Assembly (NCBI GenBank): GCA_019873735.1
Contig: JAIOAQ010000015.1
Coordinates: 1 to 64,000, forward strand
Reading direction: 5' to 3'
Origin: Chloroflexota bacterium
GTDB lineage: Bacteria; Chloroflexota; Anaerolineae; Anaerolineales; Villigracilaceae
DNA: 64,000 nt
Below the pieces are notes generated by a model. The model was given only the letters and a program-made list of their open reading frames with translations. It made no database searches and was not told where the DNA came from. Every line of letters begins with the position of its first letter. The first letter of the stretch is position 1. Shown here in pieces: positions 1 to 10,280 of the stretch. The position numbers were made by a program, and so were the translations under genes.

Positions 1-70
1 CGTCAAACAGTTCTTCCATAAAGTCTCGGTTATTGATAAACTTGTCCATGAAGCCTCGGATTTGATAAAG
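1..70. repeat. Imperfect direct repeat of about 30 bp at the window edge
   Basis: tcttccataaagtctcggttattgataaac followed by ttgtccatgaagcctcggatttgataaag; may continue left of the window. Confidence 0.4.
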
Positions 71-295
71 ATGGTCTCGCAAAACCAAGTTTATCTCGTT
101 CGAGGCTTCTTCTTTTACCCTCTTGTCCGAACTTTTGTCCGAACCTCAGAAATTTTGCGCCGGCGCGGCGGTTCAAAATCCGAACTCAACGCGCTCAATG
201 CAAAGAAACAGGATGCGTCAGGCAAATTTGGATTGCTGATTGACTTTTTTTGAGAAATTCAGTAAGATTTGGCAGTTTTCCCTGAGAACCTGCCA

Positions 296-1057
296 ATGCC
301 TGACAACCGCCAGCCTCATCTCAGCCGCCGTGAATTCCTGAAATTAAGCGCCGTAACGCTTGTGACAATGTTGACGGGCAACGCCCTGCCCGCATTGGCC
401 CAACAAGCAGCATCCCCTGTTTTGTACCGCGGCAGCCGCATCAGCCCTTACGTTGCGCTAACGTATGACGATTGTTATCTATCGTATCTCATGCTCCAAC
501 TCGAGCAAATCCTGACCGTTTATCCCAATGTAAAAGTGACCTTCTTCCCCATTGGCTATGCGCTGGCTAATGTGGAGCGGCAACAACCAGGCATATGGAA
601 GCGTTTATTTGAGCAAGGTCACGAGTTTGGGTATCACGCCTTTGGAATCGATCACTTCAACGCCTATACCGAGACGGTCGACTCTTTGCACAAAGACTAT
701 GAAAACTGGTATGCTGTGCTGGCACAAGTGCTGGAAAGCACTCCGCCGGTGCGGTTCGCCCGCCCTCCTTTCAACGCTCTCAGCGATGCCCTCCTGCAAA
801 TGTACGCCGAACGCGGTCTCATCCCAACCCAATTTTCCGGCGGCTGGAGCGGCGACGAGAGCAGCGCAATGGCAGAAATTCGCAAAACAAAAGCGGGAGA
901 TATTATCCAAATGCACATCCGCAGCGAACATATCACCAACACGCGCCTGGGGCTGGCGTGGCATGCCGGCGGTCCGCTGCGCTTTGTAACCCTATCCCGC
1001 CTGTATCAGATTTACTTAACCGACCTGGGAAAAAAAGAGCGCCATAAACGCCGTTAA
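296..1057 (+). CDS. Polysaccharide deacetylase-like protein with Tat signal
   Basis: SRREFLKLSAVTLVTML twin-arginine leader; VALTYDDCY...VTFFPIGYAL and FGYHAFGIDH resemble NodB-type deacetylase motifs; ATG at 296 preferred over TTG at 269. Confidence 0.75.
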   Translation: MPDNRQPHLSRREFLKLSAVTLVTMLTGNALPALAQQAASPVLYRGSRISPYVALTYDDCYLSYLMLQLEQILTVYPNVKVTFFPIGYALANVERQQPGIWKRLFEQGHEFGYHAFGIDHFNAYTETVDSLHKDYENWYAVLAQVLESTPPVRFARPPFNALSDALLQMYAERGLIPTQFSGGWSGDESSAMAEIRKTKAGDIIQMHIRSEHITNTRLGLAWHAGGPLRFVTLSRLYQIYLTDLGKKERHKRR

Positions 1058-1076
1058 GCCAAATGGGGCTCTACTA

Positions 1077-1171
1077 ACCCTCCCGCAGGCTAGAATGGGA
1101 CTGGCAAACAATGCCGGCAATCGCGGAGACGTCTTCGGGGTTGGACATTGCGCCACAACCTGCGGGAGGGT
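1077..1171. repeat. MITE/REP-like intergenic element (copy A)
   Basis: Terminal inverted repeats ccctcccgcagg(c/t)t ... aacctgcgggaggg; interior matches the reverse complement of the element at 35668-35759. Confidence 0.75.
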
Positions 1172-1244
1172 AGGTAGTTACGCACCAATCTGTGGCATAG
1201 AATTTGACGGAGAAGCCTCACATAATGTCTTACCGAAGGTTGGT

Positions 1245-2204
1245 TTATACCAGGGCTGCGTACCTTTCTGCAAACAACGCCGGCTGCCCGCCCGTGTTCC
1301 AAAACAGGACCGTCTCACCTGGCCTGAAGAACCGTTTGCGCGCCAGGTCGATCAATCCTGCCGCGGCGCGGCCGGTATAAACGGGGTCGAGAAGCAGGCC
1401 TTCGGTCCGGGCAAAGAGACGAATAGCCTCGCGCTCTGCTTCGGTCAAGACGCCGTAGCCTGCCGTGCAATAATCGGCGTTGACCAGCACATCAGCCGGC
1501 GAAAATGCTTGTGGTTTGCCCAAAAGAGCCGCAGTCTCAGAGGCCAAACGGGCAACACGTTCTTGCAAAACCTTCTGCGGCTCATCCACACTGATCCCCA
1601 GCAAGCGGCCGCTAAAGCCAAACAGACGCGCCCCCAAAAGCAAGCCCGCCTGGGTCCCGCCTGAAGACGAAGCAAAAACCACCCACTCTGCCTGCACTTG
1701 CTGGGCAATCAACTCCTCCATAGCATAGACATAACCCAGCACGCCGGTAGGATTTGAGCCGCCATACGGCACCAGGTAGGGCTTCTTCCCCTCAGCCGTC
1801 AACCTTTCAACGGTTTCCTGGAGCATGCGCTCGCGGTCTTCGCGGCGCTTCACCCAGACAATTTGCGCTCCGAACAAGTGATCGAGCAACAGATTGGCGT
1901 CCGGCCGGGCGGGGGGCTCGCCGACGAGGACAAGAACGCACTCAAAGCCGAAGCGCGCCGCCGCAGCGGCCGTCTGACGGCAATGATTCGATTGGACTGC
2001 TCCGGCAGTGACAAGCGTATGTGCGCCCTGCGCCAATGCCTCGCCAAGCAAGAACTCCAACTTGCGGGTCTTGTTGCCCCCAAACGCTAAACCCGTCTGG
2101 TCATCGCGCTTGACCAAAACGCGAATATCTCCGAGTTCCTGAGACAGGCGCGGCAACGACTCAACGGCAGTGGGTAGAATGGCAAAACGATGTCGGGGAA
2201 TCAT
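1245..2204 (-). CDS. PLP-dependent D-cysteine desulfhydrase / ACC deaminase family protein
   Basis: RDDQTGLAFGGNKTRKLEFLLGEAL (PLP lysine region), TAGAVQSNHCRQTAAAAA, SSSGGTQAGLLLG. Confidence 0.85.
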   Translation of the reverse strand: MIPRHRFAILPTAVESLPRLSQELGDIRVLVKRDDQTGLAFGGNKTRKLEFLLGEALAQGAHTLVTAGAVQSNHCRQTAAAAARFGFECVLVLVGEPPARPDANLLLDHLFGAQIVWVKRREDRERMLQETVERLTAEGKKPYLVPYGGSNPTGVLGYVYAMEELIAQQVQAEWVVFASSSGGTQAGLLLGARLFGFSGRLLGISVDEPQKVLQERVARLASETAALLGKPQAFSPADVLVNADYCTAGYGVLTEAEREAIRLFARTEGLLLDPVYTGRAAAGLIDLARKRFFRPGETVLFWNTGGQPALFAERYAALV

Positions 2205-2361
2205 GGTTTCTCCTTATCCACAAAATAAAACTTTAAGTCAAACGGCCGCCCGCTTTTCTTACCCTGACCAAAGTGACCACTAAAAAACCGAATATTCGCC
2301 AGGCAGACGGTCTCATCCGTACAAGCGCAATTTTCTCACAAAACACCAAATCTGCAATAGG

Positions 2362-3486
2362 TCACCCGCCGGCAGCGTACATGCGCTTTGTTTTGGCCCG
2401 GCCGCTGGCACGCATCACATCCAACAGGTGCGGAATCACTTGTGTGTACAGACGATACACAAAGGGATTCGGGGCATAATCCCAGGCGCCCAAAGTGCAG
2501 ACAACGCGTCCGCCCAGGCCTTCCTTAAAGCGAAAGACGCCCCACATACCGTCACTTTCGTTGAATACATCCGGCGCACCCCAAAGGTCATAAACCTTGC
2601 AGCCGGCCGCTTTGGCCCGCCGGATGGCCTCCCACTGCAACAGATAGGTGGGCATCTTTTCGCGGTGAAGGCTGCGCGACATACCGTAAAGATAATACGC
2701 CCGTCCGGCAAACCGGAAGAGGAAAAGCCCGGCTACCGGCTCGCCAGCCACTTCGGCAACAAGGGGTTCACATGTCGGCTCCGAAGAGGCCATGAAAATC
2801 TGCCAGACAGTCTGATAATAAGCCTGCTCACGGATGACGAAACCATCACGCAGCGAAGTCTCGGCATACATTTTGTAGAGCATGGGCAGATCTGCCGGCG
2901 TGCCCGCGCGCACCGTAACGCCCTTCTTTTGCGCCAGGCGGATGTTGTAACGCGTCTTCTGCTTCATGGCCGCCAACAATTCGTCTTCAGAGGGCGTCAG
3001 GTCAAGAAAGACGGTATTGCGAAACTGAATCTGGTCAGAAGAAAACCGCCAGCCCCGGCGGTTCAACTCGGACCTGACGGCCTGACCGCCGGCATTCTCA
3101 AGCGCATCCTCCTGCCCCGGCATCCCCGTCCCCAAGATGACATCCGGGTCAATCTTAATAAAGATGGCCGCGTGTTTGCGAGCCAGAACCTGCAAATCAT
3201 CCAGAACGCGCGTGCGCAGGGGGACATCATTCCAGTCCATCAGCGGGCCCTTGGGAATGTAGAGCAAACTCAAGCGCGCGGCAAACCCGCCGGCCGGAAT
3301 CGTCTTTTTGAGCAGCATCGCCGCAGCCGCCGGTTGGCCGCCGGCGTCCTTCCAGAGCAGCGGAACAGGCGTCCAGCCATAGCGGGCCTTGACCTGCGCC
3401 CACTCCCAGGTTTGGAGCAGGTGCGGATTGGGCAGAGAGGCAATCAGCCGGTCCCAGGTCTCAGGTGTAACGTTTGCAATTTGCAT
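2362..3486 (-). CDS. FemAB-family peptidoglycan bridge/aminoacyl transferase (paralog 1)
   Basis: LLQTWEWAQVKARYGW, MKQKTRYNIRLAQKKGVTVR, YLYGMSRSLHREKMPTYLLQWEAI; start set at MQIANVTP. Confidence 0.85.
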   Translation of the reverse strand: MQIANVTPETWDRLIASLPNPHLLQTWEWAQVKARYGWTPVPLLWKDAGGQPAAAAMLLKKTIPAGGFAARLSLLYIPKGPLMDWNDVPLRTRVLDDLQVLARKHAAIFIKIDPDVILGTGMPGQEDALENAGGQAVRSELNRRGWRFSSDQIQFRNTVFLDLTPSEDELLAAMKQKTRYNIRLAQKKGVTVRAGTPADLPMLYKMYAETSLRDGFVIREQAYYQTVWQIFMASSEPTCEPLVAEVAGEPVAGLFLFRFAGRAYYLYGMSRSLHREKMPTYLLQWEAIRRAKAAGCKVYDLWGAPDVFNESDGMWGVFRFKEGLGGRVVCTLGAWDYAPNPFVYRLYTQVIPHLLDVMRASGRAKTKRMYAAGG

Positions 3487-3487
3487 C

Positions 3488-4486
3488 TCAGTCCAGCGCC
3501 CCTTTCCGGCGCATCCAAAGCAAATACAGGCGATACGCCAGCGGCATGTACACTCGATCCAATGCCTGGGCAGCGCGTTTGAGTTCGCCGCCGAAGCCGC
3601 GCTTGAAACGATAGACACCCCACAGGCCATCGCGGCGGGTCTCAAAGTTGGCTTCAAGCACCGCTTCGTCTTCGTCTGGAACGCCCCACAAATCGTAGGC
3701 GGTGCAACCCCTGGCACGCGCCCAACGCATGGCTTCCCACTGCAACAAATAGGTGGGCATCAGGTTGCGGCCTTCGTCCGCAGAAGCGCCATAGAAGTAC
3801 CATGCCCGCTGTCCACGCGCAAAGATCATCAACGCTGCCAGCAGCCTGCCTTCGTGTTCGGCCGCCAGCAGTTCGCACATCCCTGCCGGGTGGAAGAGGT
3901 CGTATACCCGCTGATAATACTCCAGGCTATGAACGCCAAAGCCGTCCCGCCCGCCGGTAACCAGCATCATCCTGTGAAAAGCCGGGATATCCCCCCAGAC
4001 GCGCACCGTGACGCCCTTCTTCTGCGCCAGACGGATGTTGTAACGCGTCTTCTGTTTCATGCGCGCCAGAATTTCATCTTCGCTGCCGTTTAAATCCACA
4101 AGAATGGTGCGCGGCGGCTGGATGTTGTGCGGGGAGAGCACAAATTTAAGATTCAGATCCTGGTCAAATTGTTCGGCCCATAAGTCGGGCTCAACTTTTA
4201 GGAAAACAGCCCGCCTGCTTCTACAGGCCGCGTCTACTTCCTCCCAAAAGGCATCATCCAGCATCCATTGCCTGTCCTCTGCCATCGGCTTCGGCATATA
4301 TGCGAACGTGAATCTCAAAGGCAGGCGCCGAAACAGGATTTGGGCACCGAGGCTCGAGGTCCGAAGGCGAACCGCCTGCCAGCCAAAAGCGGACTTCAAT
4401 TCGCCCCATTCCCCCGTCTGCAAGAGGTGAGCATTTGGGCGTTCATCCAAAAACGCCTGCCATTCACGCAAAGAGACTTCAGACAT
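3488..4486 (-). CDS. FemAB-family peptidoglycan bridge/aminoacyl transferase (paralog 2)
   Basis: Same motifs as the adjacent paralog (MKQKTRYNIRLAQKKGVTVR identical); one base between stop and next start. Confidence 0.85.
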   Translation of the reverse strand: MSEVSLREWQAFLDERPNAHLLQTGEWGELKSAFGWQAVRLRTSSLGAQILFRRLPLRFTFAYMPKPMAEDRQWMLDDAFWEEVDAACRSRRAVFLKVEPDLWAEQFDQDLNLKFVLSPHNIQPPRTILVDLNGSEDEILARMKQKTRYNIRLAQKKGVTVRVWGDIPAFHRMMLVTGGRDGFGVHSLEYYQRVYDLFHPAGMCELLAAEHEGRLLAALMIFARGQRAWYFYGASADEGRNLMPTYLLQWEAMRWARARGCTAYDLWGVPDEDEAVLEANFETRRDGLWGVYRFKRGFGGELKRAAQALDRVYMPLAYRLYLLWMRRKGALD

Positions 4487-4487
4487 A

Positions 4488-6383
4488 TCAAACCACGGCG
4501 GTCACATCTGGCGGCGGCTCGGTACGCACCATAGCATTCGGAATGACCTGATCCAGGATGCGAATGATTGCCTGGCTTTCTCCCCGCGCCGAGAGACGTT
4601 CCAGTTCGTCCAGGGCGCGTGCCAGCGAGTCGCCTTCCACCTTTTCTTCTTCTTCCAGGCGGAAGATCTCCGGATGCTGGGTGGGCGCAGAACGCGTGCC
4701 CTCGTCCCAAAGCGACTCGCTGAGTTTCTCGCCCGGCCGGATGCCGGTAAAGACGATTTCCACATCCCGGCCCGGCTCCAGGCCCGAAAGGCGAATCAGG
4801 TCTTCGGCCAGATCAACAATCCGCACCTGCTCGCCCATGTTAAGCACAAACACCTCGCCGCCCTGCCCCATGGCCGCGGCCTGCAAGACCAGATGCACGG
4901 CTTCCGGGATCGTCATGAAAAAGCGGCGCATTTCAGGGTGGGTTACGGTCACCGGCCCGCCGGCGGCGATCTGGCGCTTGAAGATGGGGATGATAGAGCC
5001 GCGGCTGCCCAAGACATTGCCAAAGCGGACAACGGTAAAGGCCCGCCCGGTGCGGTGGGCGGCATCCAGGACAATCATTTCGGCCAGACGTTTGGTCGCG
5101 CCATAGACGCTGGTCGGGCGGACGGCTTTATCGGTGGAAATAAGCACGAGTCTCTCCACGCCTGAGGCGGCTGCCGTTTCGACAAGCACGCGCGTCCCCG
5201 TGACGTTGTTGGCGATTGCCTCCTCGACATTGATCTCCATCAGCGGCACATGTTTGTGCGCGGCGGCATGAAAGACCACCTGCGGACGATGGGCCTCGAA
5301 TACTGCCTGCAAACGGGCGGCATCGCGCACGTCGGCAATGACCGGGTGCAGCGGGGTAGACGGGTAATCTGGCTGGATGTCCAGCAGAGACTCGAAAATG
5401 CTGTTCTCACCATGACCGAGCAGGACAAGTTCGGCCGGACCCCAGCGCGCTACCTGGCGGCAGAGTTCGCGGCCGATGGAACCGCCGGCGCCGGTCACCA
5501 GCACGCGTTTGCCCGAAAGGCTGGCCCCCACCAGTCGGTCATCAATCTGTGCCGGTTCACGCCGCAACAGGTCGGTGATATCCACATCCCGCAGGCGGCT
5601 GACGCTGACCTTGCCGCCAATCAACTCATACAGCCCCGGCATGGTGCGGAACGGCACGCCTTTCAGCCGGCAGACATCAGCCACCAGCCGCACCACCCGG
5701 CCCGGCGCAGACGGGATGGCAATCAGCACCTCGTCCACGCGTTTGGCGTCCAATACCCGCCCCAAATCGGTCAAGACGCCGATGACCGGCACGCCGTAAA
5801 TCTCTTGTTTTTGTTTGGCCGGGTCGTCATCCAAAAAGCCAACCGGCTGGAGGTTCAGTTGGGAAGAACGCTGCAACTCCCGCACCACCAGGGCGCCCGC
5901 GTCTCCCGCGCCAATGACCAGGACACGGCGCGCGGCACCGTTTCGCCTTCCGCCGGATTGTTCGGCCAGGATGCGCAAAGCAAAACGCAGGCCGCCGGTC
6001 AACAGAAGAGAAAGCAGCCAGTCAATACCCAGGGCAGAGCGCGGCATGCCGGGCTGAACCAAACCGGCAGCGATGAGAGCCAGCATGACACCCGACATCG
6101 CCGCCGACGCGGTCGTCACCGCGGCGGCGATTAACTTGAGTTCATTAACACTGGCGTAAATCCACATCTGGCGATATAAGCCAAAGAAATAATAAACAGG
6201 GAGTTTGACCAGCAGGGCTACGCCCACCATAATCAACACGGCGGGGAAATAATAGGGCAACTGACTCACGTCCAGCCGTAGAGCGAAACTGCCCAGCACG
6301 GCAAAGATGACAGCCGCCACATCCCCTATCAGGACATGGCGGTTGCGAAAACGAAGGTAGGAGCGTTTCAGCGACTCATCCAT
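4488..6383 (-). CDS. CapD/WbpM/FlaA1-type nucleotide-sugar 4,6-dehydratase (polysaccharide biosynthesis)
   Basis: N-terminal TM region, CoA-binding-like domain, then GKRVLVTGAGGSIGRELCRQ, STDKAVRPTSVYGATKRLAE, VRFGNVLGSRGSIIPIF. Confidence 0.9.
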   Translation of the reverse strand: MDESLKRSYLRFRNRHVLIGDVAAVIFAVLGSFALRLDVSQLPYYFPAVLIMVGVALLVKLPVYYFFGLYRQMWIYASVNELKLIAAAVTTASAAMSGVMLALIAAGLVQPGMPRSALGIDWLLSLLLTGGLRFALRILAEQSGGRRNGAARRVLVIGAGDAGALVVRELQRSSQLNLQPVGFLDDDPAKQKQEIYGVPVIGVLTDLGRVLDAKRVDEVLIAIPSAPGRVVRLVADVCRLKGVPFRTMPGLYELIGGKVSVSRLRDVDITDLLRREPAQIDDRLVGASLSGKRVLVTGAGGSIGRELCRQVARWGPAELVLLGHGENSIFESLLDIQPDYPSTPLHPVIADVRDAARLQAVFEAHRPQVVFHAAAHKHVPLMEINVEEAIANNVTGTRVLVETAAASGVERLVLISTDKAVRPTSVYGATKRLAEMIVLDAAHRTGRAFTVVRFGNVLGSRGSIIPIFKRQIAAGGPVTVTHPEMRRFFMTIPEAVHLVLQAAAMGQGGEVFVLNMGEQVRIVDLAEDLIRLSGLEPGRDVEIVFTGIRPGEKLSESLWDEGTRSAPTQHPEIFRLEEEEKVEGDSLARALDELERLSARGESQAIIRILDQVIPNAMVRTEPPPDVTAVV

Positions 6384-7297
6384 GCAACCGTTTGCCTCAA
6401 ACCTTCTTCCAGTGAAGTTTGCGCCCGAAAACCGATGACATGCGCGGCGCGTTCTGGCGAACCAACCGAGCGGTAAATGTCACCCGGCCGAGGCTCGGTA
6501 AAGACCGGCGCAGGCGCGTTGGGAAACAATTGATTCAAAATCTCCAAGAGGTCAAGCAGGCGCGTCTCAACACCTGTACAAATATTAAAAATCCGACCGG
6601 GCGCATCCGGATGCCCGGCAGCCAGAAGGTTGGCACGCGCCACATCGCCGACATAGATCAGGTCGCGCGTTTGGCCGCCGTCGCCGAAGACGGTCACCGG
6701 CTTGCCATCCAAATAACGGCGTATAAAAATTGGGACTGCGGCCGCATAGGGGCTGTCGGGACGCTGACGCGGCCCAAACACATTGAAATACCGCAGCGCC
6801 ACAACCTCCAGCCCCAAGGAGCGGGTGTAAAGTTGGGCGTAAATTTCATCTACCCGCTTAGAAGCGGCATAGGGAGAGAGTGGATTCAAGGGAGTCTCTT
6901 CGCCCAGCGGCAGGGCTTCGGCATCGCCATAGACGGCCGCGCTGGAGGCCAACACCACCCGGCGCACCGCATGACGGCGAGCAGCCTCAAGGACATTGGC
7001 CGTACCCTGGACGTTAATGTCAAGACAGGCAAGCGGGTTTTCCATTGACTGGGGGACAGAAACAAATGCCGCCTGATGGAAGACAAATTCCACCCCTGGC
7101 AAGGCTTTGTCCAAGCAGCCGGCGTCTCGAATGTCGCCTTCAAAGACTTCCAGGCTGCCCGTCAAACCCAACAGGTTTTCCCTTCTGCCGGTGGAAAAAT
7201 CGTCCAATACACGAACATCCCAACCGGCCTTGAGCAAAGTATCCACAATATGTGAGCCGATAAAACCGGCGCCGCCGGTAACCAGAGCAATTGGCAT
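6368..7297 (-). CDS. NAD-dependent epimerase/dehydratase (UDP-glucose 4-epimerase-like)
   Basis: MPIALVTGGAGFIGSHIVD, SPYAASKRVDE, ALRYFNVFGPRQ; start set at MPIALV. Confidence 0.9.
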   Translation of the reverse strand: MPIALVTGGAGFIGSHIVDTLLKAGWDVRVLDDFSTGRRENLLGLTGSLEVFEGDIRDAGCLDKALPGVEFVFHQAAFVSVPQSMENPLACLDINVQGTANVLEAARRHAVRRVVLASSAAVYGDAEALPLGEETPLNPLSPYAASKRVDEIYAQLYTRSLGLEVVALRYFNVFGPRQRPDSPYAAAVPIFIRRYLDGKPVTVFGDGGQTRDLIYVGDVARANLLAAGHPDAPGRIFNICTGVETRLLDLLEILNQLFPNAPAPVFTEPRPGDIYRSVGSPERAAHVIGFRAQTSLEEGLRQTVAWMSR

Positions 7298-7298
7298 T

Positions 7299-8744
7299 TT
7301 ATCTCCCACGCCGCCCCAAAACTGTTCCGATGGTGCGGAGAATGATAAATACATCCAACCAGAGGCTGCGATGCTTGATGTAGTAGAGGTCGTATTCCAG
7401 TTTCACGGCCGTATCTTCAACCGTGGCCACATAACCATAATTTACCTGCGCCCAGCCGGTCAGGCCCGGTTTAACCAACAAGCGCGCCCGATAAAAGGGG
7501 ATTTGCTTTTGAAACTCGGCTACCAGTTCGGGGCGCTCGGCCCGCGGCCCCACCAGGCTCATATCTCCACGCAGAACGTTCCAAAACTGCGGCAATTCAT
7601 CCAGACGCGTAACGCGCAAAAAATTGCCTACGCGGGTAATACGCGGGTCGTGCTTCTGTGCCAGGCGGGGTTTGCCATCCATTTCCGCGTCCTGCCGCAT
7701 GGTACGGAATTTGTAGATGCGAAAAACGGATCCCCCTTTTCCCAACCGTTCCTGCGAATAAAAGACCGGTAAACCGCTGTCAAGAATGGTGGCCAGGGCA
7801 ATGAAAGGCGTCAGGACGGCCAGAATGGTCATTCCAACCAGCGAACCAAGCACATCAATGATACGCTTGATCATTTCGTAAAAGCCGCTGACACGCGCCT
7901 CATCTACAAAGGAGCGGATAATCCAATCCGATTCAAGATGATGTATCGGGACTCGGCCGGTCAGTTCTTCGTACATTGTAGGCATGCGCACGATTTCTAC
8001 GCCGCTCTCTTGGATATCTAACAGAGCCTGGAAGGTACTGCCGCGAATTTCGCCGTTGATGGCGACCACAACGTCTGAAATATGTTGTTGTTCAATGATT
8101 TCGACAAGTTTATCGCTGCCTGCAAGGACGGGGAAATTGTAAACCTGCCTGCCGATCTTATGGGGGTCGTCGTCAATATAACCCACAAGGTTAAAAGGCG
8201 GCGGCCACAAAAGGACATACATCTCTGCCAGAGTCTTGCCGGCTTTACCGGCGCCCACCACCAGCACACGCCGCAACAAGCCCGGGGAGGTATAAATGCG
8301 GATGTAAAGCAAACGCCAGATAAGCGTCAGCACAGAGGCGTAGAGCAGAAAGGCGCCAACGCCAATACGCGGCAATGAATTGGGGTCTTTGAAGGTGGTA
8401 AAGACGACCGAATAACCGATCAAACCCACCAGAGCCGCAATGGCAATACCGCGCAGGGTTTTGCGCCAGTTGGCGGCTGCGTGTGGGTCATACAGTTCTA
8501 TCAGCAGGAGCAGCCATATCGCCGGCAGGAAATAAAACCAGAAAGGCGGCTCAATGCTCAGCAAACGCAGTGCCCTGGCTTCAGGAATGCCTTTCGAAAT
8601 AAGCACATACAGAGAATATTGGCGCCAGGTGTACAGAGCACCAAGCAATGCTCCAACGGCTGCAATCAGGTCACCTAGAAAAATGATGACCCGATGCTCG
8701 CTAGGACGCAGACGGAAACGAGACGAGCGGGAAGTTTCAGCCAC
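7299..8744 (-). CDS. Exopolysaccharide polyprenyl glycosylphosphotransferase (bacterial sugar transferase)
   Basis: [26 protein letters not shown]...[21 protein letters not shown]...[30 protein letters not shown] start at 8744 overlaps the upstream stop. Confidence 0.9.
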   Translation of the reverse strand: MAETSRSSRFRLRPSEHRVIIFLGDLIAAVGALLGALYTWRQYSLYVLISKGIPEARALRLLSIEPPFWFYFLPAIWLLLLIELYDPHAAANWRKTLRGIAIAALVGLIGYSVVFTTFKDPNSLPRIGVGAFLLYASVLTLIWRLLYIRIYTSPGLLRRVLVVGAGKAGKTLAEMYVLLWPPPFNLVGYIDDDPHKIGRQVYNFPVLAGSDKLVEIIEQQHISDVVVAINGEIRGSTFQALLDIQESGVEIVRMPTMYEELTGRVPIHHLESDWIIRSFVDEARVSGFYEMIKRIIDVLGSLVGMTILAVLTPFIALATILDSGLPVFYSQERLGKGGSVFRIYKFRTMRQDAEMDGKPRLAQKHDPRITRVGNFLRVTRLDELPQFWNVLRGDMSLVGPRAERPELVAEFQKQIPFYRARLLVKPGLTGWAQVNYGYVATVEDTAVKLEYDLYYIKHRSLWLDVFIILRTIGTVLGRRGR

Positions 8745-9741
8745 GCTGACGGCCTCCAAGAGACACGAATACACTCCAAAGGAAACCGCTGCCCCAGGCA
8801 AAGTGCATCACCGGAATGACAAGCGGCAAGCCAAGCGCCAAAACAGCACGCCTGCGCCGAACAGCAGTTTGCAGGCCGGCAAACAACAAAGCAAAGACGT
8901 AGAGAGCAATCACCACGCCTAGAAGATACCACAGAATCGGGAAGGCAAGCGCCAGCAAAATACCCACCGGCAGGCCAAGCACAAAAAGCGGAGGCAGCGC
9001 CTGCCGCCAGCGGAGGGTCTTGGGATAACGCCGCAGCATGCGCCATTTCCAGAAACCGTAACGCCAGTATTGCTGCGCCAGGGCCTTCAGCGTAGAACGC
9101 GCAAAATAAACGGAACGGATCTCCGGGTCGAGCCAGAGCCGGCCACCGGCCTGACGAATGCGGGTGTTAAACTCATAATCCTCGTTTGTTAACAGGCTTT
9201 CGTCATAGTTTCCGATCTTGTCAATCAGGGTTTTGCGGTAAGCGCCAAAGGGGACGGTATCCACTTCTGCAGCCTGTTTGGCGTGCCGGTAGAGCGCATC
9301 GCCCACGGCAAAGGGGTGAGCCGCCGCCGCCGCAATCGACTCGGCAATCCAGCCCTTGCCGCCGGGGCGAATTTCCCACACGCCGCCCACATTATCGCCG
9401 CGGCCCTGTTCCAGCGCCAGAATAGACCGTTCCACATAGTCCGGGTAGGGGACGCAGTGCGCATCCAGCCGCAGGATGTAGCGGCCCTGCGCGGCTTCGA
9501 TGGCCCGATTCAGACCGGCGGGAATGGTACGCGTATTGTTGTCCACAACGCGTATATCCAGATCGGGATGGGTTTGCTGAAACGCCGCAATCTCCGCGCG
9601 CGTGTTGTCGCTGGAAAGGCCGTCGGCAATGATGACTTCCATTTCGGCGCGCGGGTAGGTTTGCGCATGGACGGCTTCCAGCAGCGCTTTAATCGTCGCC
9701 TCTTCGTTGTAACAGGGGACAATGACCGAAACTGTGGGCAT
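8737..9741 (-). CDS. Family 2 glycosyltransferase
   Basis: VSVIVPCYNEEATIKALLEAVHAQTYP, IIADGLSSDNT, LDAHCVPYPDYVE, C-terminal TM segments. Confidence 0.9.
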   Translation of the reverse strand: MPTVSVIVPCYNEEATIKALLEAVHAQTYPRAEMEVIIADGLSSDNTRAEIAAFQQTHPDLDIRVVDNNTRTIPAGLNRAIEAAQGRYILRLDAHCVPYPDYVERSILALEQGRGDNVGGVWEIRPGGKGWIAESIAAAAAHPFAVGDALYRHAKQAAEVDTVPFGAYRKTLIDKIGNYDESLLTNEDYEFNTRIRQAGGRLWLDPEIRSVYFARSTLKALAQQYWRYGFWKWRMLRRYPKTLRWRQALPPLFVLGLPVGILLALAFPILWYLLGVVIALYVFALLFAGLQTAVRRRRAVLALGLPLVIPVMHFAWGSGFLWSVFVSLGGRQRG

Positions 9742-9769
9742 TTGCAGATGCTCAAAACGTGCTATTGGC

Positions 9770-10171
9770 TTACCTTCCGGGCAGAATGGCTATGGCCTCA
9801 ATCTCAACCATGGCGCCTTTGGGAAGGGCGGCTACCGCAATGGTGGAGCGAGCAGGCGGGTTGGCAGGGAAGAATTCGGCATATACCGCGTTCATGGCGG
9901 CAAAGTCGGCCATGTTTTGCAAGAACACGGTGGTCTTGACCACATTCTCCAAGCCAGAGCCGGCAGTCTCAAGGATGTTTTTGACGTTGGTTAACACCTG
10001 GCGCGTTTGCGCCTCAATGCCGCCGGTTACTAACTCGCCGCTGGAGGGCTCCAGTCCAATTTGACCGGCCGTAAAAAGCAGATTACCGAATTGAATGGCC
10101 TGTGAATAGGGACCAATCGCTTTTGGGGCTTTATCGGTTGCAATTACTTTTTTCCCATCAGATGCAAACAT
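9770..10171 (-). CDS. RidA/YjgF family (reactive enamine/imine deaminase)
   Basis: KAIGPYSQAIQFGNLLFTAGQIGLEPSSGELV...QVLTNVKNILETAGSGLENVVKTTVFL...PARSTIAVAALPKGAMVEIEAIA. Confidence 0.92.
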   Translation of the reverse strand: MFASDGKKVIATDKAPKAIGPYSQAIQFGNLLFTAGQIGLEPSSGELVTGGIEAQTRQVLTNVKNILETAGSGLENVVKTTVFLQNMADFAAMNAVYAEFFPANPPARSTIAVAALPKGAMVEIEAIAILPGR

Positions 10172-10280
10172 ACAAACCTCCACAGAAATCGTCTGGAAAA
10201 ATGGAATCCACTTGCCGCTACGAGACGGCCGGCTAATTCTAAGGCAAGATGAGCGATTGGTCAAAGCCTACGCAGGCCGC

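Noticed and set aside
62-253. 63-aa plus-strand ORF
   Set aside because: No recognisable domain and overlaps the repeat-like window edge.
2428-3582. 384-aa plus-strand ORF
   Set aside because: Antisense to FemAB paralog 1; no domain signature.
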